Assembly (NCBI GenBank): GCA_015063285.1 | Contig: SUST01000010.1 | Coordinates: 1-51,001, forward strand | DNA length: 51,001 bases | Reading direction: 5' to 3' | Source of the DNA: Thermoplasmata archaeon | Lineage (GTDB): Archaea; Thermoplasmatota; Thermoplasmata; Methanomassiliicoccales; Methanomethylophilaceae | Shown: positions 24,001 to 32,751 of the stretch, one piece after another | How the letters are laid out: each line of letters opens with the position of its first letter | Position numbering within the stretch: position 1 is the first letter of the stretch | Translations under genes and position numbers: made by a program | The notes under the pieces: generated by a model | Database searches by the model: none | Told to the model about the DNA's origin: nothing | The model's input: the letters and a program-made list of their open reading frames with translations, nothing else

Positions 24001-24795
24001 ATGTCAGTTGAATCTGAGAATCTCGAGAACGCTCTGGTGTCTGCAGTCAAGAGTCAGGTCCAGGGAGAAGATGTCGCTGTTGCATTCTCCGGAGGACTTG
24101 ATTCCGGTCTGGTCGCCGCAATCGCCAAAGAGTATGCTAGGTCCGTCACACTGTACACAGCGGGAAAGGACAACTCATACGATGTCGTAATGGCGCAGGA
24201 AATGTCCGAGAGACTCGGTCTGCCTTGGCTCCATATACCTCTTACCGAGGAAAACATAGAAGCGAGGCTCAAAGAGATGGTCTCCATCACAGGAACATCC
24301 AGCCCTCTGACCCTTTCATTCGAACTGCCTCTGTTCTTCGTATGCAGGACAGTCCGTGAAAAATACGTGCTCAGCGGACAGGGTTCCGATGAGCTCTTCG
24401 CAGGATACTCCAAATACATCGGGCTCAGCGAAGATGAACTGGACAGGATGAGGAAGGCCGATCTCGGTAAGCTTATCTCCTCAACAGTACCACATGAGAC
24501 CAAGGTCGCGGATCATTACGGTAAGAAGATCCTGTATCCTTACCTCGATTCGCTGGTTACCATGCAGGTCAACGCTATGGATCTGAAGGAGCTCATACCC
24601 ACCGACCAGGATCACAGGAAGATGCTGCTCAGGCAGGTGGCCAGGGACCTTGGATACCCGTTCATAGCGGAAAAGAAGAAGAAAGCCGCACAATATGGAT
24701 CGGGTACCATGGATCTGGTCCGCAAGGTCGCATCCGACAAGGGTCTGACCTATGCAGAACTCGTTGACAAGATTTACAAAGAGATCTTCGAGTGA
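24001..24795 (+). CDS. Asparagine synthase-like ATP pyrophosphatase without glutaminase domain
   Basis: A 264-residue protein matching only the synthetase half of AsnB. The PP-loop is S30-G-G-L-D-S35 (VAVAFSGGLDSGLVAAIAKE). YVLSGQGSDELFAGYSKY is the second AsnB-type ATP/aspartate motif, and LLRQVARDLGYPFIAEKKKK with AAQYGSG is the C-terminal signature. The N-terminal Cys-dependent glutaminase domain is missing, so ammonia or another amine donor would be used, if it amidates at all. ATG 24001 is chosen because a TATA-like GATATGTTTTTAAC lies about 25 bases upstream; the frame is open to 23932. Its 3' end overlaps the convergent ATP-grasp gene by 22 bases. Substrate unknown. Confidence 0.8.
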   Translation: MSVESENLENALVSAVKSQVQGEDVAVAFSGGLDSGLVAAIAKEYARSVTLYTAGKDNSYDVVMAQEMSERLGLPWLHIPLTEENIEARLKEMVSITGTSSPLTLSFELPLFFVCRTVREKYVLSGQGSDELFAGYSKYIGLSEDELDRMRKADLGKLISSTVPHETKVADHYGKKILYPYLDSLVTMQVNAMDLKELIPTDQDHRKMLLRQVARDLGYPFIAEKKKKAAQYGSGTMDLVRKVASDKGLTYAELVDKIYKEIFE

Positions 24796-25568
24796 GCGAT
24801 GTATCCCATATACATCCTGGCAGGATCCATGTCGGTCAGGGAGTAAAGCATCCTGGTACCGACGACATCCTCTATCTCGTTGAGATAAACCTGACCGTCC
24901 CCGAACACGAAATCGATGCCGATGAAATCGGCCATCAGTTCGGGGACTATCTTTTTCACAATTCTGATCACCTGATTCGGCGGTTCCACCAGTTCGGCCT
25001 TTCCGCCCAATTTGAAATTTGCTCTGAAATCAGCATCTGATGAGCGCAATACCGATGCGATGATCCTTCCTCCCAGAACATACACGCGCATATCTTTCCC
25101 GGGATCGGATGCAAAGCTTTGGACTATGGGCTTCCTTCCATCCATCTGTGCGACCAATTGCTGAACTTCCTTCTCTGTCTCGGCTTTGAAAACCTCTGTA
25201 CCGCCATGGCCAATGCATGATTTTACTACCCACGGCGGTCCCGGCGGAAGGGTCTGCCCGGGAAAAGAGAATGGCAGTATCGGAATCCCCAAGCTCTTCA
25301 CAAATGCGTATGTGAATGCCTTATCGTTACAAATTCTGCAAACCGATGACCTGTTGAACACTGTGCTTCCGTAATCCTCCAATTGGGACAGAACATCGCT
25401 GTCCCTGATACGGGATACCACGATATCGGGTGAATCGTCGAAATCCAACTCATCCGTCGTAACGATGCTGCACTCCATACCTAGATCGTTGCCGGATTCC
25501 ATCAAACGTTCAGCGAAGAAACGGTTGGACTCCAAATCCTGACGTTCATAGAGAATCCAGCATCTCAA
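24774..25568 (-). CDS. ATP-grasp ligase, RimK-like (second of a tandem pair)
   Basis: A 264-residue RimK-type ATP-grasp enzyme. Motifs: VSRIRDSDVL near residue 50, CNDKAFTYAFVKSLGIPILP (about 83-102, the conserved start of the ATP-grasp core), PWVVKSCIGHGGTEVFKAET (ATP-binding Lys and Gly-rich loop), VQSFASDPGKDMRVYVLGGR, and FIGIDFVFGDGQVYLNEIED with the Mg-binding acids and Asn. Family members join an amino acid such as glutamate to an acid (CofF, MptN, RimK, LysX). The substrate cannot be told. It follows the first ATP-grasp gene by four bases and is shorter, with an abbreviated N-terminal domain. Confidence 0.82.
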   Translation of the reverse strand: MRCWILYERQDLESNRFFAERLMESGNDLGMECSIVTTDELDFDDSPDIVVSRIRDSDVLSQLEDYGSTVFNRSSVCRICNDKAFTYAFVKSLGIPILPFSFPGQTLPPGPPWVVKSCIGHGGTEVFKAETEKEVQQLVAQMDGRKPIVQSFASDPGKDMRVYVLGGRIIASVLRSSDADFRANFKLGGKAELVEPPNQVIRIVKKIVPELMADFIGIDFVFGDGQVYLNEIEDVVGTRMLYSLTDMDPARMYMGYIAHSKISL

Positions 25569-25572
25569 AGTA

Positions 25573-26433
25573 TCACTGCATAAGCTCTACAATGTATTCG
25601 ATTATACAATCTGCGACATTGATCCCGGTGGCGTCGAACAGATTCTTGATGTGTGCATTGGAGTTGACCTCGCAGACCACGGGTCCGTTAGGGGAGTTGA
25701 TTATGTCCACTCCCGCGAAATCTGCCTGGACTGCGGATGCGGCTTCGATTGCCAAATGGGCCTCCTCTTCCGTAGGTTCGTACTTCTCCATTATGCCTCC
25801 TATCGTCGCATTGGATCTGAAATCCCCGTATGCGGCGGTCCTGATGACGGATGCCACTACCTTCTCTCCAACAACTTCGATCCTGATGTCCCTGCCGTCG
25901 CACTCGATATACTCCTGGAATATCTTAGGCACATCTCCCTGTGCATGGTCACGAAGTTCGTTCATGGTGCGGACCAAATGCACCTGCTGGCCGAAGGATC
26001 CGAAACAATCCTTGACGACCATAGGGAACCCTATCTGCTCGACCACATTGACAAGCCAATCCTGATATGGATAACCGAATGTCATCGGACTGGAAACGGT
26101 CTTGATGGATGGGATGCCGTACTCGGCCAGAGTGAGATGCGTCAGTGCTTTGTCGTCGCATATCCTTATCGCCTCAGAGCAATTGATGACAGGATATCCG
26201 CAGACCTCCAGATTCCTGGCCAGCTTGACATCCTTATCCCAGAAGATTATGAAATCGATATCGCCCAGTTTCTCTGCGAAGGAATCCGAATCCCCTATCG
26301 GTACCGACAGATCGCTGTTCAGAAGAGTCTCCATAGGGATACCGTGCCTCTCTCCGGCATCTGTAAGCATCTCTGCAGGCTCCCTGAACTTCTTCCCTTC
26401 CAGATAACCGCTGATGACTATTGCCCCTTTCAT
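25573..26433 (-). CDS. ATP-grasp ligase, RimK-like (first of a tandem pair)
   Basis: A 286-residue enzyme. It has an N-terminal Rossmann-like domain (GAIVISGYLEGKKFREPAEM, DIDFIIFWDKDVKLARNLE), CDDKALTHLTLAEYGIPSIK, the ATP-binding GFPMVVKDCFGSFGQQVHLV, QEYIECDGRDIRIEVVGEKV, FRSNATIGGIM and the metal-binding end ADFAGVDIINSPNGPVVCEV with NSNAHIKN. It resembles the CofF/MptN/RimK group that adds glutamate to F420, tetrahydromethanopterin or ribosomal S6. Start ATG 26433 fits the family; ATG 26457 adds eight residues. It is divergent from folC, another glutamate-adding enzyme family, which suggests cofactor or peptide polyglutamylation, by inference only. Confidence 0.85.
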   Translation of the reverse strand: MKGAIVISGYLEGKKFREPAEMLTDAGERHGIPMETLLNSDLSVPIGDSDSFAEKLGDIDFIIFWDKDVKLARNLEVCGYPVINCSEAIRICDDKALTHLTLAEYGIPSIKTVSSPMTFGYPYQDWLVNVVEQIGFPMVVKDCFGSFGQQVHLVRTMNELRDHAQGDVPKIFQEYIECDGRDIRIEVVGEKVVASVIRTAAYGDFRSNATIGGIMEKYEPTEEEAHLAIEAASAVQADFAGVDIINSPNGPVVCEVNSNAHIKNLFDATGINVADCIIEYIVELMQ

Positions 26434-26484
26434 CACTTTACAATACGCATTAATCATTAAAAATCACAGCGGATACGGTATGCT
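26434..26484. promoter_or_regulatory. Divergent promoter between ATP-grasp pair and folC
   Basis: On the plus strand CATTAAAAAT (26455-26464) lies about 25 bases before the folC ATG, implying a leaderless or short-leader transcript. The minus-strand promoter must overlap the same AT-rich 30 bases. Confidence 0.4.
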
Positions 26485-27717
26485 ATGAACGGCGGAGGGA
26501 AAGAGTGGCTCGAGAGTCTTTCTACACGCGGCATAAGGCCCGGCCTTGAAAGCATCACGTGCATACTGGATGCCCTCGGTTCCCCGCAGAAAGCCTACAG
26601 GACGATCCATGTTGCGGGAAGTGACGGCAAAGGATCGGTATGCTGCATGCTCGAATCGATACTCATCTCCGCAGGCTACAGAGTTGGGATGTTCACCTCG
26701 CCCCACATCATCTCCGTCAATGAATCCATCAGGATCAACGGGAGCGATATCTCCGACGAGGCGCTGGAGAAAAGTCTTCTGGTGATAAAAGAGACATCGG
26801 AAAGGACATGCGGATGCACAAACTTCGAAGCTCTCGCTGCCTGTGCCTTCCTTGCATTTAAGGAGGCTTGTGTGGACATTGCGATCATAGAGGTTGGCAT
26901 GGGCGGAAGACTGGACGCTACCAATGTGCTCGAACCTGACGTCACCGTGATCAACAATATCGGCATGGAGCACACTCAATACCTTGGAAACGATTTGGGA
27001 TCCATAGCCGCAGAGAAGGCAGGGATAATGAAACCCGGGATCCCGTGCGTGACGATAAACACCGGAGATGCACTGAAGGTCATAGAAACCAAAGCGGTAG
27101 AACTCGGCTGCCCTCTCACCTGCGTGGACCCCGATGATATCGATGTCCTGAACTGTGCACCCGATCACACATTGATACGTTATGATTGTAAAACTTACAG
27201 ACTGGGCCTCCCGGGATCTTACCAAGGAAGGAACGCGGTATTGGCTATCGAGGCATTGCTCTGTCTGAAGGATTCGGCGAAGATCAAACAATTCATTACA
27301 ATAGGTCTGGATGAGGCCTTCTGGCCCTGCAGGATGCAGAAACTTGATGATCTGCCAATTATTCTGGACGCTACACATACAGTCAAGGGCGCGGAGTTCC
27401 TGTCCATGGACATTGGGAGGATCTACGGTAAGGTCATCTTAGTCACGGCCATGCTGAACGACAAGGATATGGATGGAGTAGCAAGAAACCTATCAAAGAT
27501 CGCGACCAAGGTTTTGATCTCCTCCCCGGATTCGCCCAGAGCAGCAAGCGCTGAGGCTCTTGCATCCCATTACAAGAAATATCATGACGACGTAGCCTTA
27601 TACAGTACGGTACCGAAAGCCGTTGAGGCTGCATTGGATCAAAGGGGAACGGTACTCGTCACCGGCTCCTTCAGGACGGCGGAGGATTGCTTAAGATGGT
27701 TAAGAAGGAAAAGATGA
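26485..27717 (+). CDS. folC: Folylpolyglutamate synthase/dihydrofolate synthase family (Mur-ligase fold)
   Basis: ATP-dependent ligase that adds glutamate to a folate-like acid, or forms dihydrofolate from dihydropteroate. The 410-residue protein shows the P-loop HVAGSDGKGSVCCMLESILI (AGSDGKGS), FTSPHIISVNESIRING, FEALAACAFLAF, VEVGMGGRLDATN (read as IEVGMGGRLDATN), NNIGMEHTQYLGNDLGSIAA, EKAGIMKPGIP, LGLPGSYQGRNAVLAIEAL, WPCRMQ and ILDATHTVKGAEF in the usual order. The canonical DGAHN of FolC is changed to DATHT. The real acceptor in this lineage could be another pterin or cofactor. Endonuclease III overlaps its 3' end. Confidence 0.88.
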   Translation: MNGGGKEWLESLSTRGIRPGLESITCILDALGSPQKAYRTIHVAGSDGKGSVCCMLESILISAGYRVGMFTSPHIISVNESIRINGSDISDEALEKSLLVIKETSERTCGCTNFEALAACAFLAFKEACVDIAIIEVGMGGRLDATNVLEPDVTVINNIGMEHTQYLGNDLGSIAAEKAGIMKPGIPCVTINTGDALKVIETKAVELGCPLTCVDPDDIDVLNCAPDHTLIRYDCKTYRLGLPGSYQGRNAVLAIEALLCLKDSAKIKQFITIGLDEAFWPCRMQKLDDLPIILDATHTVKGAEFLSMDIGRIYGKVILVTAMLNDKDMDGVARNLSKIATKVLISSPDSPRAASAEALASHYKKYHDDVALYSTVPKAVEAALDQRGTVLVTGSFRTAEDCLRWLRRKR

Positions 27718-28382
27718 GCGAGATACTGGACATCCTTTCGCAGGATTACAACAGAGGGGCATATCCGGGCAGGAACTCGGAAGGCCTTAATCCAGAGTGG
27801 CCCTGCGACCCCTTCCATGTCCTCGTCGCGACCATCCTCTCTCAGCGTACCAAGGATGACAACACCAGGAAGGCCTCTGACAACCTCTTCCGCAAATATC
27901 CGACAATAGAGGCGATTGCGGACGCTGATGTGGATGATGTCGCCGAACTCGTCCGCCCAGCCGGTTTCCCCAGACAAAAAGGAAAGGCGATAGTGGAATG
28001 CTGTCAGATCCTCAGGGATGAATATGACGGAATCGTTCCATCCGATACCGAGGAGATGATGAAACTCCCGATGGTGGGAAGGAAGACCGCGGCATGCGTC
28101 AGATCCTATGCCATGGACATACCCTCCGTATGTGTGGACACCCATGTCCACAGGATAGCGAATCTCATGGGACTGGTAGACACCAAGAATCCTGAGGAGA
28201 CCGAGTACGCGCTGATGGACATGACCTACGAAGACCGCTGGTCGGACATCAACAGGTATCTGGTCAGGCACGGGCAGGTCGTATGTCTTCCAAACCACCC
28301 CCACTGCGAGAGATGCAAGATCATTGATTACTGCAAGCACGGCAGAAAGACGATGAAAGAATCCTCTAAGAAAAAGTCCTAA
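27696..28382 (+). CDS. nth: Endonuclease III (DNA glycosylase/AP lyase)
   Basis: Base excision repair of oxidised pyrimidines. The protein, about 228 residues, has LVATILSQRTKDDNTRKASD, the helix-hairpin-helix MMKLPMVGRKTAACVRSYAM with the catalytic Lys in GRKTA, VDTHVHRIANLMGLV with the catalytic Asp, and the [4Fe-4S] motif C-x6-C-x2-C-x5-C (CLPNHPHCERCKIIDYC). The start is uncertain: ATG 27696 has GGAGG (27681-27685) upstream, ATG 27714 is an alternative, and a TTG at 27687 is too close to the SD. It overlaps the end of folC by 22 bases. Confidence 0.93.
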   Translation: MVKKEKMSEILDILSQDYNRGAYPGRNSEGLNPEWPCDPFHVLVATILSQRTKDDNTRKASDNLFRKYPTIEAIADADVDDVAELVRPAGFPRQKGKAIVECCQILRDEYDGIVPSDTEEMMKLPMVGRKTAACVRSYAMDIPSVCVDTHVHRIANLMGLVDTKNPEETEYALMDMTYEDRWSDINRYLVRHGQVVCLPNHPHCERCKIIDYCKHGRKTMKESSKKKS

Positions 28383-28389
28383 AAGGACA

Positions 28390-28425
28390 ATCATCTTTTA
28401 TTGCGACCAGCGTATAACCTGCCTG
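28390..28425 (+). promoter_or_regulatory. Probable hypA promoter
   Basis: CTTTTATTG (about 28394-28402) lies about 27 bases before the hypA ATG, as expected for a leaderless or short-leader transcript. Confidence 0.35.
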
Positions 28426-28806
28426 ATGCATGAAGTATCTGTCGTAGCCACCCTGGTCGATGCGGTAATAAAGGAACTGCAGAAGTACAAGGTGACGAAG
28501 GTCAACAGCGTCACGGTCACCATCGGGGACCTCACCAATCTAGGAGAGGAACAGATGTCCTTCGCTTACGAGATCGTAACACGCGGTACGATCCTTGAAG
28601 GCTCCGAATTCATAATCGAGCATGAACCGATAGAGCTTGAGTGCAAAACATGCAATTTCAGAGGACCGGCCAAAATCCTCAAGGACCCGGATTTCGACAC
28701 ACACTCGATCCCGGTTTTGGCATGCCCGGCTTGCGGAGGCCCGGTCAACGTCGTGAAAGGTCAATCATGCGTTGTCAAATGCATGGACATCGAGGAGGCA
28801 GAATGA
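28426..28806 (+). CDS. hypA: Hydrogenase nickel incorporation protein HypA
   Basis: Nickel metallochaperone for [NiFe] hydrogenase maturation. The 126-residue protein starts MHEVSVVATLVDAVIKEL, with the N-terminal Met-His-Glu nickel site, and has VTVTIGDLTNLGEEQMSFAY. A zinc domain follows with C-x2-C (CKTCNF) and C-x2-C (CPACGG). The C-terminus extends about ten residues past the usual end. The stop overlaps the hypD start, so the two are cotranslated. No hydrogenase structural genes lie in the window. Confidence 0.96.
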   Translation: MHEVSVVATLVDAVIKELQKYKVTKVNSVTVTIGDLTNLGEEQMSFAYEIVTRGTILEGSEFIIEHEPIELECKTCNFRGPAKILKDPDFDTHSIPVLACPACGGPVNVVKGQSCVVKCMDIEEAE

Positions 28807-29894
28807 TGTTCAAATACAGGGACGAACAGACAGCGAAGAAGATCCTGGAAGGGATCAAGAACATGGGTGTCGAAGCAAAGTTCATGCACATATGCGGAAC
28901 ACACCAGGACACCATCGTCCGTTTCGGACTGGAGCAGATGCTCAACGATGTCGGCATCGAGATCGCCCAAGGACCTGGTTGTCCGGTGTGCGTGACCACC
29001 AGCCAGGAGATCGCAGATGCCATAACACTGGCCAGGAACGGAGTCACGGTCACAGCGTTCGGAGACCTCATGAGGGTCCCCACCACCATCGGTTCGCTAT
29101 TCCAAGCAAAGTCCGAAGGCGCCGACGTGAGGATCGTCTATTCCATCGACGACGCAGTACAGATGGCAAGGGACCAGCCCGACAAACCGCTGGTCTTCGT
29201 CGGTGTGGGATTCGAGACCACCGCCCCATCCACCTGTGTCCCTCTTCACAAAGACAAATGTCCTGAGAACTTCAGTATTTACAGCTGCCACAGGATCTGC
29301 CCCCCTGTGCTCAAGACCATATTCGACTTGGGCGAATCCCACATCCAGGGACTCATAGAGCCTGGCCACGTAGCAGTTGTCACCGGAACGGACATGTTCA
29401 AACCGTTCTCCGAAGGACCTTACAACATGCCCCAGGTCGTTTCTGGATTCGAACCCCTTGACCTGCTGATGTCCGTCTACATGCTTTGCAAGCAGATAAG
29501 GGACGGAAGACATGAGGTCGAGAACGAATACACCAGACTGGTAAGGAAGGAAGGCAATCCCATCGCGATGAAGCTCATCGAGGACACTTTCGACCCCGTT
29601 GACCGCCACTGGAGGGGATTCCCGTTGGTACCCAAGTCCGCTCTGGCCTTGAAACCCCAGTTCGCCGATCACGACGCAACGAAGGTCCACGAGGACATAT
29701 TGAAGAACACCCCCGAGGTCGATGCCGAGGCAAAGGGATGCAAATGCGGAGATGTCCTCAGAGGCTTGATCAAATCCGAACAGTGTCCGATGTTCGGCAA
29801 GGTCTGCAAGCCCACCAACCCAATGGGACCTTGTATGGTCTCTGCCGAAGGAAACTGCAGCATCTCATACAGACTCGGAAACAAGAGGCTCTGA
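28803..29894 (+). CDS. hypD: Hydrogenase maturation protein HypD
   Basis: Iron-sulfur scaffold that, with HypC, assembles the Fe(CN)2CO centre of [NiFe] hydrogenases. The 363-residue protein has FMHICGTHQDTIVRFGLEQM, QGPGCPVCVTTSQEIADAI, TFGDLMRVP-like AFGDLMRVPT, VFVGVGFETTAPSTC, and the C-terminal cysteine region CKCGDVLRGLIKSEQCPMFG, KVCKPTNPMGPCMVSAEGNC, SISYR that binds the [4Fe-4S] cluster. The frame is open far upstream, but ATG 28803 (overlapping the hypA stop, preceded by GGAGG) matches the family start. HypC and the other Hyp proteins are not in the window. Confidence 0.96.
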   Translation: MMFKYRDEQTAKKILEGIKNMGVEAKFMHICGTHQDTIVRFGLEQMLNDVGIEIAQGPGCPVCVTTSQEIADAITLARNGVTVTAFGDLMRVPTTIGSLFQAKSEGADVRIVYSIDDAVQMARDQPDKPLVFVGVGFETTAPSTCVPLHKDKCPENFSIYSCHRICPPVLKTIFDLGESHIQGLIEPGHVAVVTGTDMFKPFSEGPYNMPQVVSGFEPLDLLMSVYMLCKQIRDGRHEVENEYTRLVRKEGNPIAMKLIEDTFDPVDRHWRGFPLVPKSALALKPQFADHDATKVHEDILKNTPEVDAEAKGCKCGDVLRGLIKSEQCPMFGKVCKPTNPMGPCMVSAEGNCSISYRLGNKRL

Positions 29895-29896
29895 AC

Positions 29897-30460
29897 ATGA
29901 CACAATTAATGACCGATCTCCATCTCAACAAGCGCATACTCATCGTCACAAACGATTCCAAGGTATTCAAGGACAAGAACAAACTGCTCTCGGCATTCGA
30001 GATGTTCGAGGGACGCGCAACGGAAGTTAAGAACCTCGTTGCCCGCTTGGACCTGGCCAAGGATGAGAAGGGAGGAAAGCTCTGTGACGTATCCTACGGA
30101 GTTATCACAGCACGTTACGGATTTGTCCCCGGCAACTACATGATCACTGGATACGACGAGACCATGGACACCAGGGAGGAGTTCATGGCGGTGGATGAGA
30201 AGAAGCAGTTCGTCGATCAGGTGTCATATCTCACAAGACCATTCGACAAGGTCATCTTCTGCATCCCGAAGGAGATGTTCAGATTGTTCCTCGAGGCCGA
30301 CCACATCGACAATGGCAAGCTGATAGCCGTCACCAACCCCGAATTCGAGAAGGATTGTCTGGACAGGGATTGGATCTATCTGGAGAGGAAGGGTGCCCGT
30401 GTCGGCAACGAGAATGCCGACAGGATCGAGGAGCTCATAAGGGAACTCTGCAAACAGTGA
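29897..30460 (+). CDS. Conserved protein, possibly DUF6884-like
   Basis: A 187-residue soluble protein with no firm assignment. KRILIVTNDSKVFKDKNKLL begins an alpha/beta fold; CDVSYGVITARYGFVPGNYM with ITGYDETMDTREEF recalls the (S)AKYGL...pYD signature of DUF6884/YaaA-like proteins, where a conserved Tyr-Gly and acidic Asp follow a strand. DKVIFCIPKEMFRLFLEADH and NADRIEELIRELCKQ complete it. It starts three bases after hypD and ends five bases before the helicase, so the four genes form one cluster, but a hydrogenase role is not implied by its sequence. Confidence 0.65.
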   Translation: MTQLMTDLHLNKRILIVTNDSKVFKDKNKLLSAFEMFEGRATEVKNLVARLDLAKDEKGGKLCDVSYGVITARYGFVPGNYMITGYDETMDTREEFMAVDEKKQFVDQVSYLTRPFDKVIFCIPKEMFRLFLEADHIDNGKLIAVTNPEFEKDCLDRDWIYLERKGARVGNENADRIEELIRELCKQ

Positions 30461-30465
30461 TCCCC

Positions 30466-32748
30466 ATGAGGGTCGACGAGCTTGAGATATCCGACAGGGT
30501 CGCAGAGGCCCTGATGGATAAGGGTTTCGTTAACCTGCATCCGCCCCAAGCCGAGGCTATTCCCATAGCCCTGAGAGGAGACAACCTCGTCGTGGCCATC
30601 CCGACCGCGAGCGGTAAATCGCTGATCGGTTACATCCCTGCTCTGGAGCTCATGGTCTCCAAAGGGAAGAAGGTACTCTACATCGTACCTCTCAAGGCAT
30701 TGGCCTCCGAGAAAAAGGATGATTTTGACAGATTCAAGGAACTGGGCATAAGAACACATATGAGCACCGGCGACCTGGATTCTGACGACAGGAACCTGGC
30801 CGATGCCGATGTCCTGGTCGCGACGTCTGAGAAGGCGGATTCGATGATCCGTCACGGCAGTGAATGGATGAAGGATGTGGGACTGGTCATCGCCGACGAG
30901 ATCCATCTCATACATGACCCCGGAAGAGGGCCGACTCTCGAAGTAATCCTGACCAAACTTATGCGCAGGAACAGGGACCTTCAGATCATCGCGTTATCCG
31001 CCACGATGTCGAACGCGTTCGACCTTGCAGAATGGCTGCATGCCAAACTAGTTGAGAGCGACTGGAGACCTATCCCTCTTAAGGAAGGCGTGTACTATGA
31101 TGGGCGCATAAAGTTCGATGACGGGACCTCTAGAGAAGTTGGATCCGATGGGGAAGATGTATGGAGCATCGTCAAACAAGCGATCCAAGACGGAGGTCAA
31201 AGCCTCATCTTCGTGAACTCCAGACGTTCAACGGAAGCATTGGCTGTCAAGTATTCCAAGAAAATGAGCGAGCTCGCCGGAAGAAGCCTCACACAGGCAG
31301 AGGCCGCCCTCCTGGAAGGGGATTCCGAATCCACGGCCACAGGCAGGAAACTGTCATCCTGTGTCAAATGCGGCATAGCATTCCACAACGCAGGCCTCAC
31401 TTCCAGACAGAGGAAGTATGTCGAGGATAACTTCCGCAACGGACAGATCAAGTGCATCGTGGCCACACCCACACTAGCAGCAGGAATTAACCTGCCTGCA
31501 AGGAGGGTCGTCGTGAGGGATACGACACGTTACGAGACGAATTACGGGAACTCCCCGATCTCCGTGATGGAGATCAAACAGATGTGCGGGCGTGCGGGAA
31601 GACCCGGATACGATCCGTATGGAGAAGCGGTATTGATAGCCAAGAGCGAAACAGACTTCGACCACCTTATGGAGGATTACGTCCAGCACGATACAGAGCG
31701 TCTCACCTCGAAACTGTTCAACGAGAAGATCCTCAGAAGCCATGTGCTAGGACTCCTTGCCACAGGGGACGCGGACAGCGAGGAGAGTATAATCGATTTC
31801 CTGAAGGAGACTTTCTTCGGGACCGTATCTCAGCTGTTCGGGATAGAGAGCGTGGTGGAAGGCATTGTCCGCTCTCTGATCGATGAGGATATGGCCAAGA
31901 GCACAGGGGACGGCATCAGAATCACTTCCTTCGGTAAGAGGGTATCCGACCTGTACATAGATCCCGCCTCTGCATCCATCCTCAGGGAAGCCGTGACCAA
32001 AATCGACGATAATACCGAGATTCTCCCAATCCTGCTGGCAGCAGCGATGACCCCTGATGTCCTCGGCATGTATCCGAAGAAGGCCGACATGGACAGACTC
32101 AATACTGTCGGCGACGAGATTTGGGACCACATGCTGGTGGATCCCGACGACATAGAGGATTATGACGAGGAATACTTCAACAGCGACCTGAAGGTAGCGC
32201 TTCTTATCAACGACTGGATCGAGGAGATGGACGAGGATGCCATGACGGACACCATGGGCATAGGTCCTGGAGACATCAGGTCCAAGGTCGACATGATGGA
32301 TTGGATCATCTACGCGATGAGCGAGATAGCATACATGTTCAACCCCTCCGCTATCAAGAAGATCCGCCCTCTGATGACCCGTGTCAGATACGGTGTGAAG
32401 GATGAGCTCATTGACCTTGTCGCATTCAGAGGTGTGGGAAGGAACAGAGCAAGGATACTGTTCAACCACGGGATTCGCTCCAGATCGGATGTGGCAGCCA
32501 TAAGCGAGGCGGAACTGGCCAACATCCCCAAGATCGGTTCCGTACTGGCCTCGAAGATGAAAGAGCAGGCAGGCGGAAGTGTCGAGGTCATCGAGAATGT
32601 ATCGCCCTCTGAAGAGGAAGCGATGTTCGAGGAGATGGCAGCTGATTACGGTGAGATCCAGGTACAGGAAGAGAAACCCAAAAAGAAAGACAAGACAAAA
32701 AAGGCCGAAGAGGATGGTCGCAAACAGACCAACCTCTTCGATTTCTGA
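30466..32748 (+). CDS. hel308: Hel308 (HelQ-like) superfamily 2 DNA helicase
   Basis: 3'-5' helicase that acts at stalled forks and unwinds lagging strands. Start ATG 30466 (MRVDELEISDRVAEALMDKG) five bases after the previous stop; the frame is open to 30355 but the family begins here. Motifs: Q-like LHPPQAEAIPIALRGDNLV, Walker A AIPTASGKSLIGYIP, VPLKALASEKKDDF, DExH box IADEIHLIHD, LSATMSN, IFVNSRRSTEALA, FHNAGLTSRQRKYVEDNFRN, ATPTLAAGINLPARRVVVRD, QMCGRAGRPGYDPYGEAVLI. A winged helix, ratchet domain and HhH (VGRNRARILFNHGIRS) follow. At 760 residues it carries a Lys/Glu-rich extension ending QTNLFDF, which looks like a PCNA-binding PIP box. Confidence 0.95.
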   Translation: MRVDELEISDRVAEALMDKGFVNLHPPQAEAIPIALRGDNLVVAIPTASGKSLIGYIPALELMVSKGKKVLYIVPLKALASEKKDDFDRFKELGIRTHMSTGDLDSDDRNLADADVLVATSEKADSMIRHGSEWMKDVGLVIADEIHLIHDPGRGPTLEVILTKLMRRNRDLQIIALSATMSNAFDLAEWLHAKLVESDWRPIPLKEGVYYDGRIKFDDGTSREVGSDGEDVWSIVKQAIQDGGQSLIFVNSRRSTEALAVKYSKKMSELAGRSLTQAEAALLEGDSESTATGRKLSSCVKCGIAFHNAGLTSRQRKYVEDNFRNGQIKCIVATPTLAAGINLPARRVVVRDTTRYETNYGNSPISVMEIKQMCGRAGRPGYDPYGEAVLIAKSETDFDHLMEDYVQHDTERLTSKLFNEKILRSHVLGLLATGDADSEESIIDFLKETFFGTVSQLFGIESVVEGIVRSLIDEDMAKSTGDGIRITSFGKRVSDLYIDPASASILREAVTKIDDNTEILPILLAAAMTPDVLGMYPKKADMDRLNTVGDEIWDHMLVDPDDIEDYDEEYFNSDLKVALLINDWIEEMDEDAMTDTMGIGPGDIRSKVDMMDWIIYAMSEIAYMFNPSAIKKIRPLMTRVRYGVKDELIDLVAFRGVGRNRARILFNHGIRSRSDVAAISEAELANIPKIGSVLASKMKEQAGGSVEVIENVSPSEEEAMFEEMAADYGEIQVQEEKPKKKDKTKKAEEDGRKQTNLFDF

Positions 32749-32751
32749 TTA

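Noticed and set aside
25651-26460. Plus-strand frame of 269 codons opposite the first ATP-grasp gene
   Set aside because: Antisense shadow of a motif-bearing gene; no SD, promoter or recognisable domain.
28641-28802. N-terminal extension of HypD inside hypA
   Set aside because: The frame is merely open; the HypD family start and SD are at 28803.
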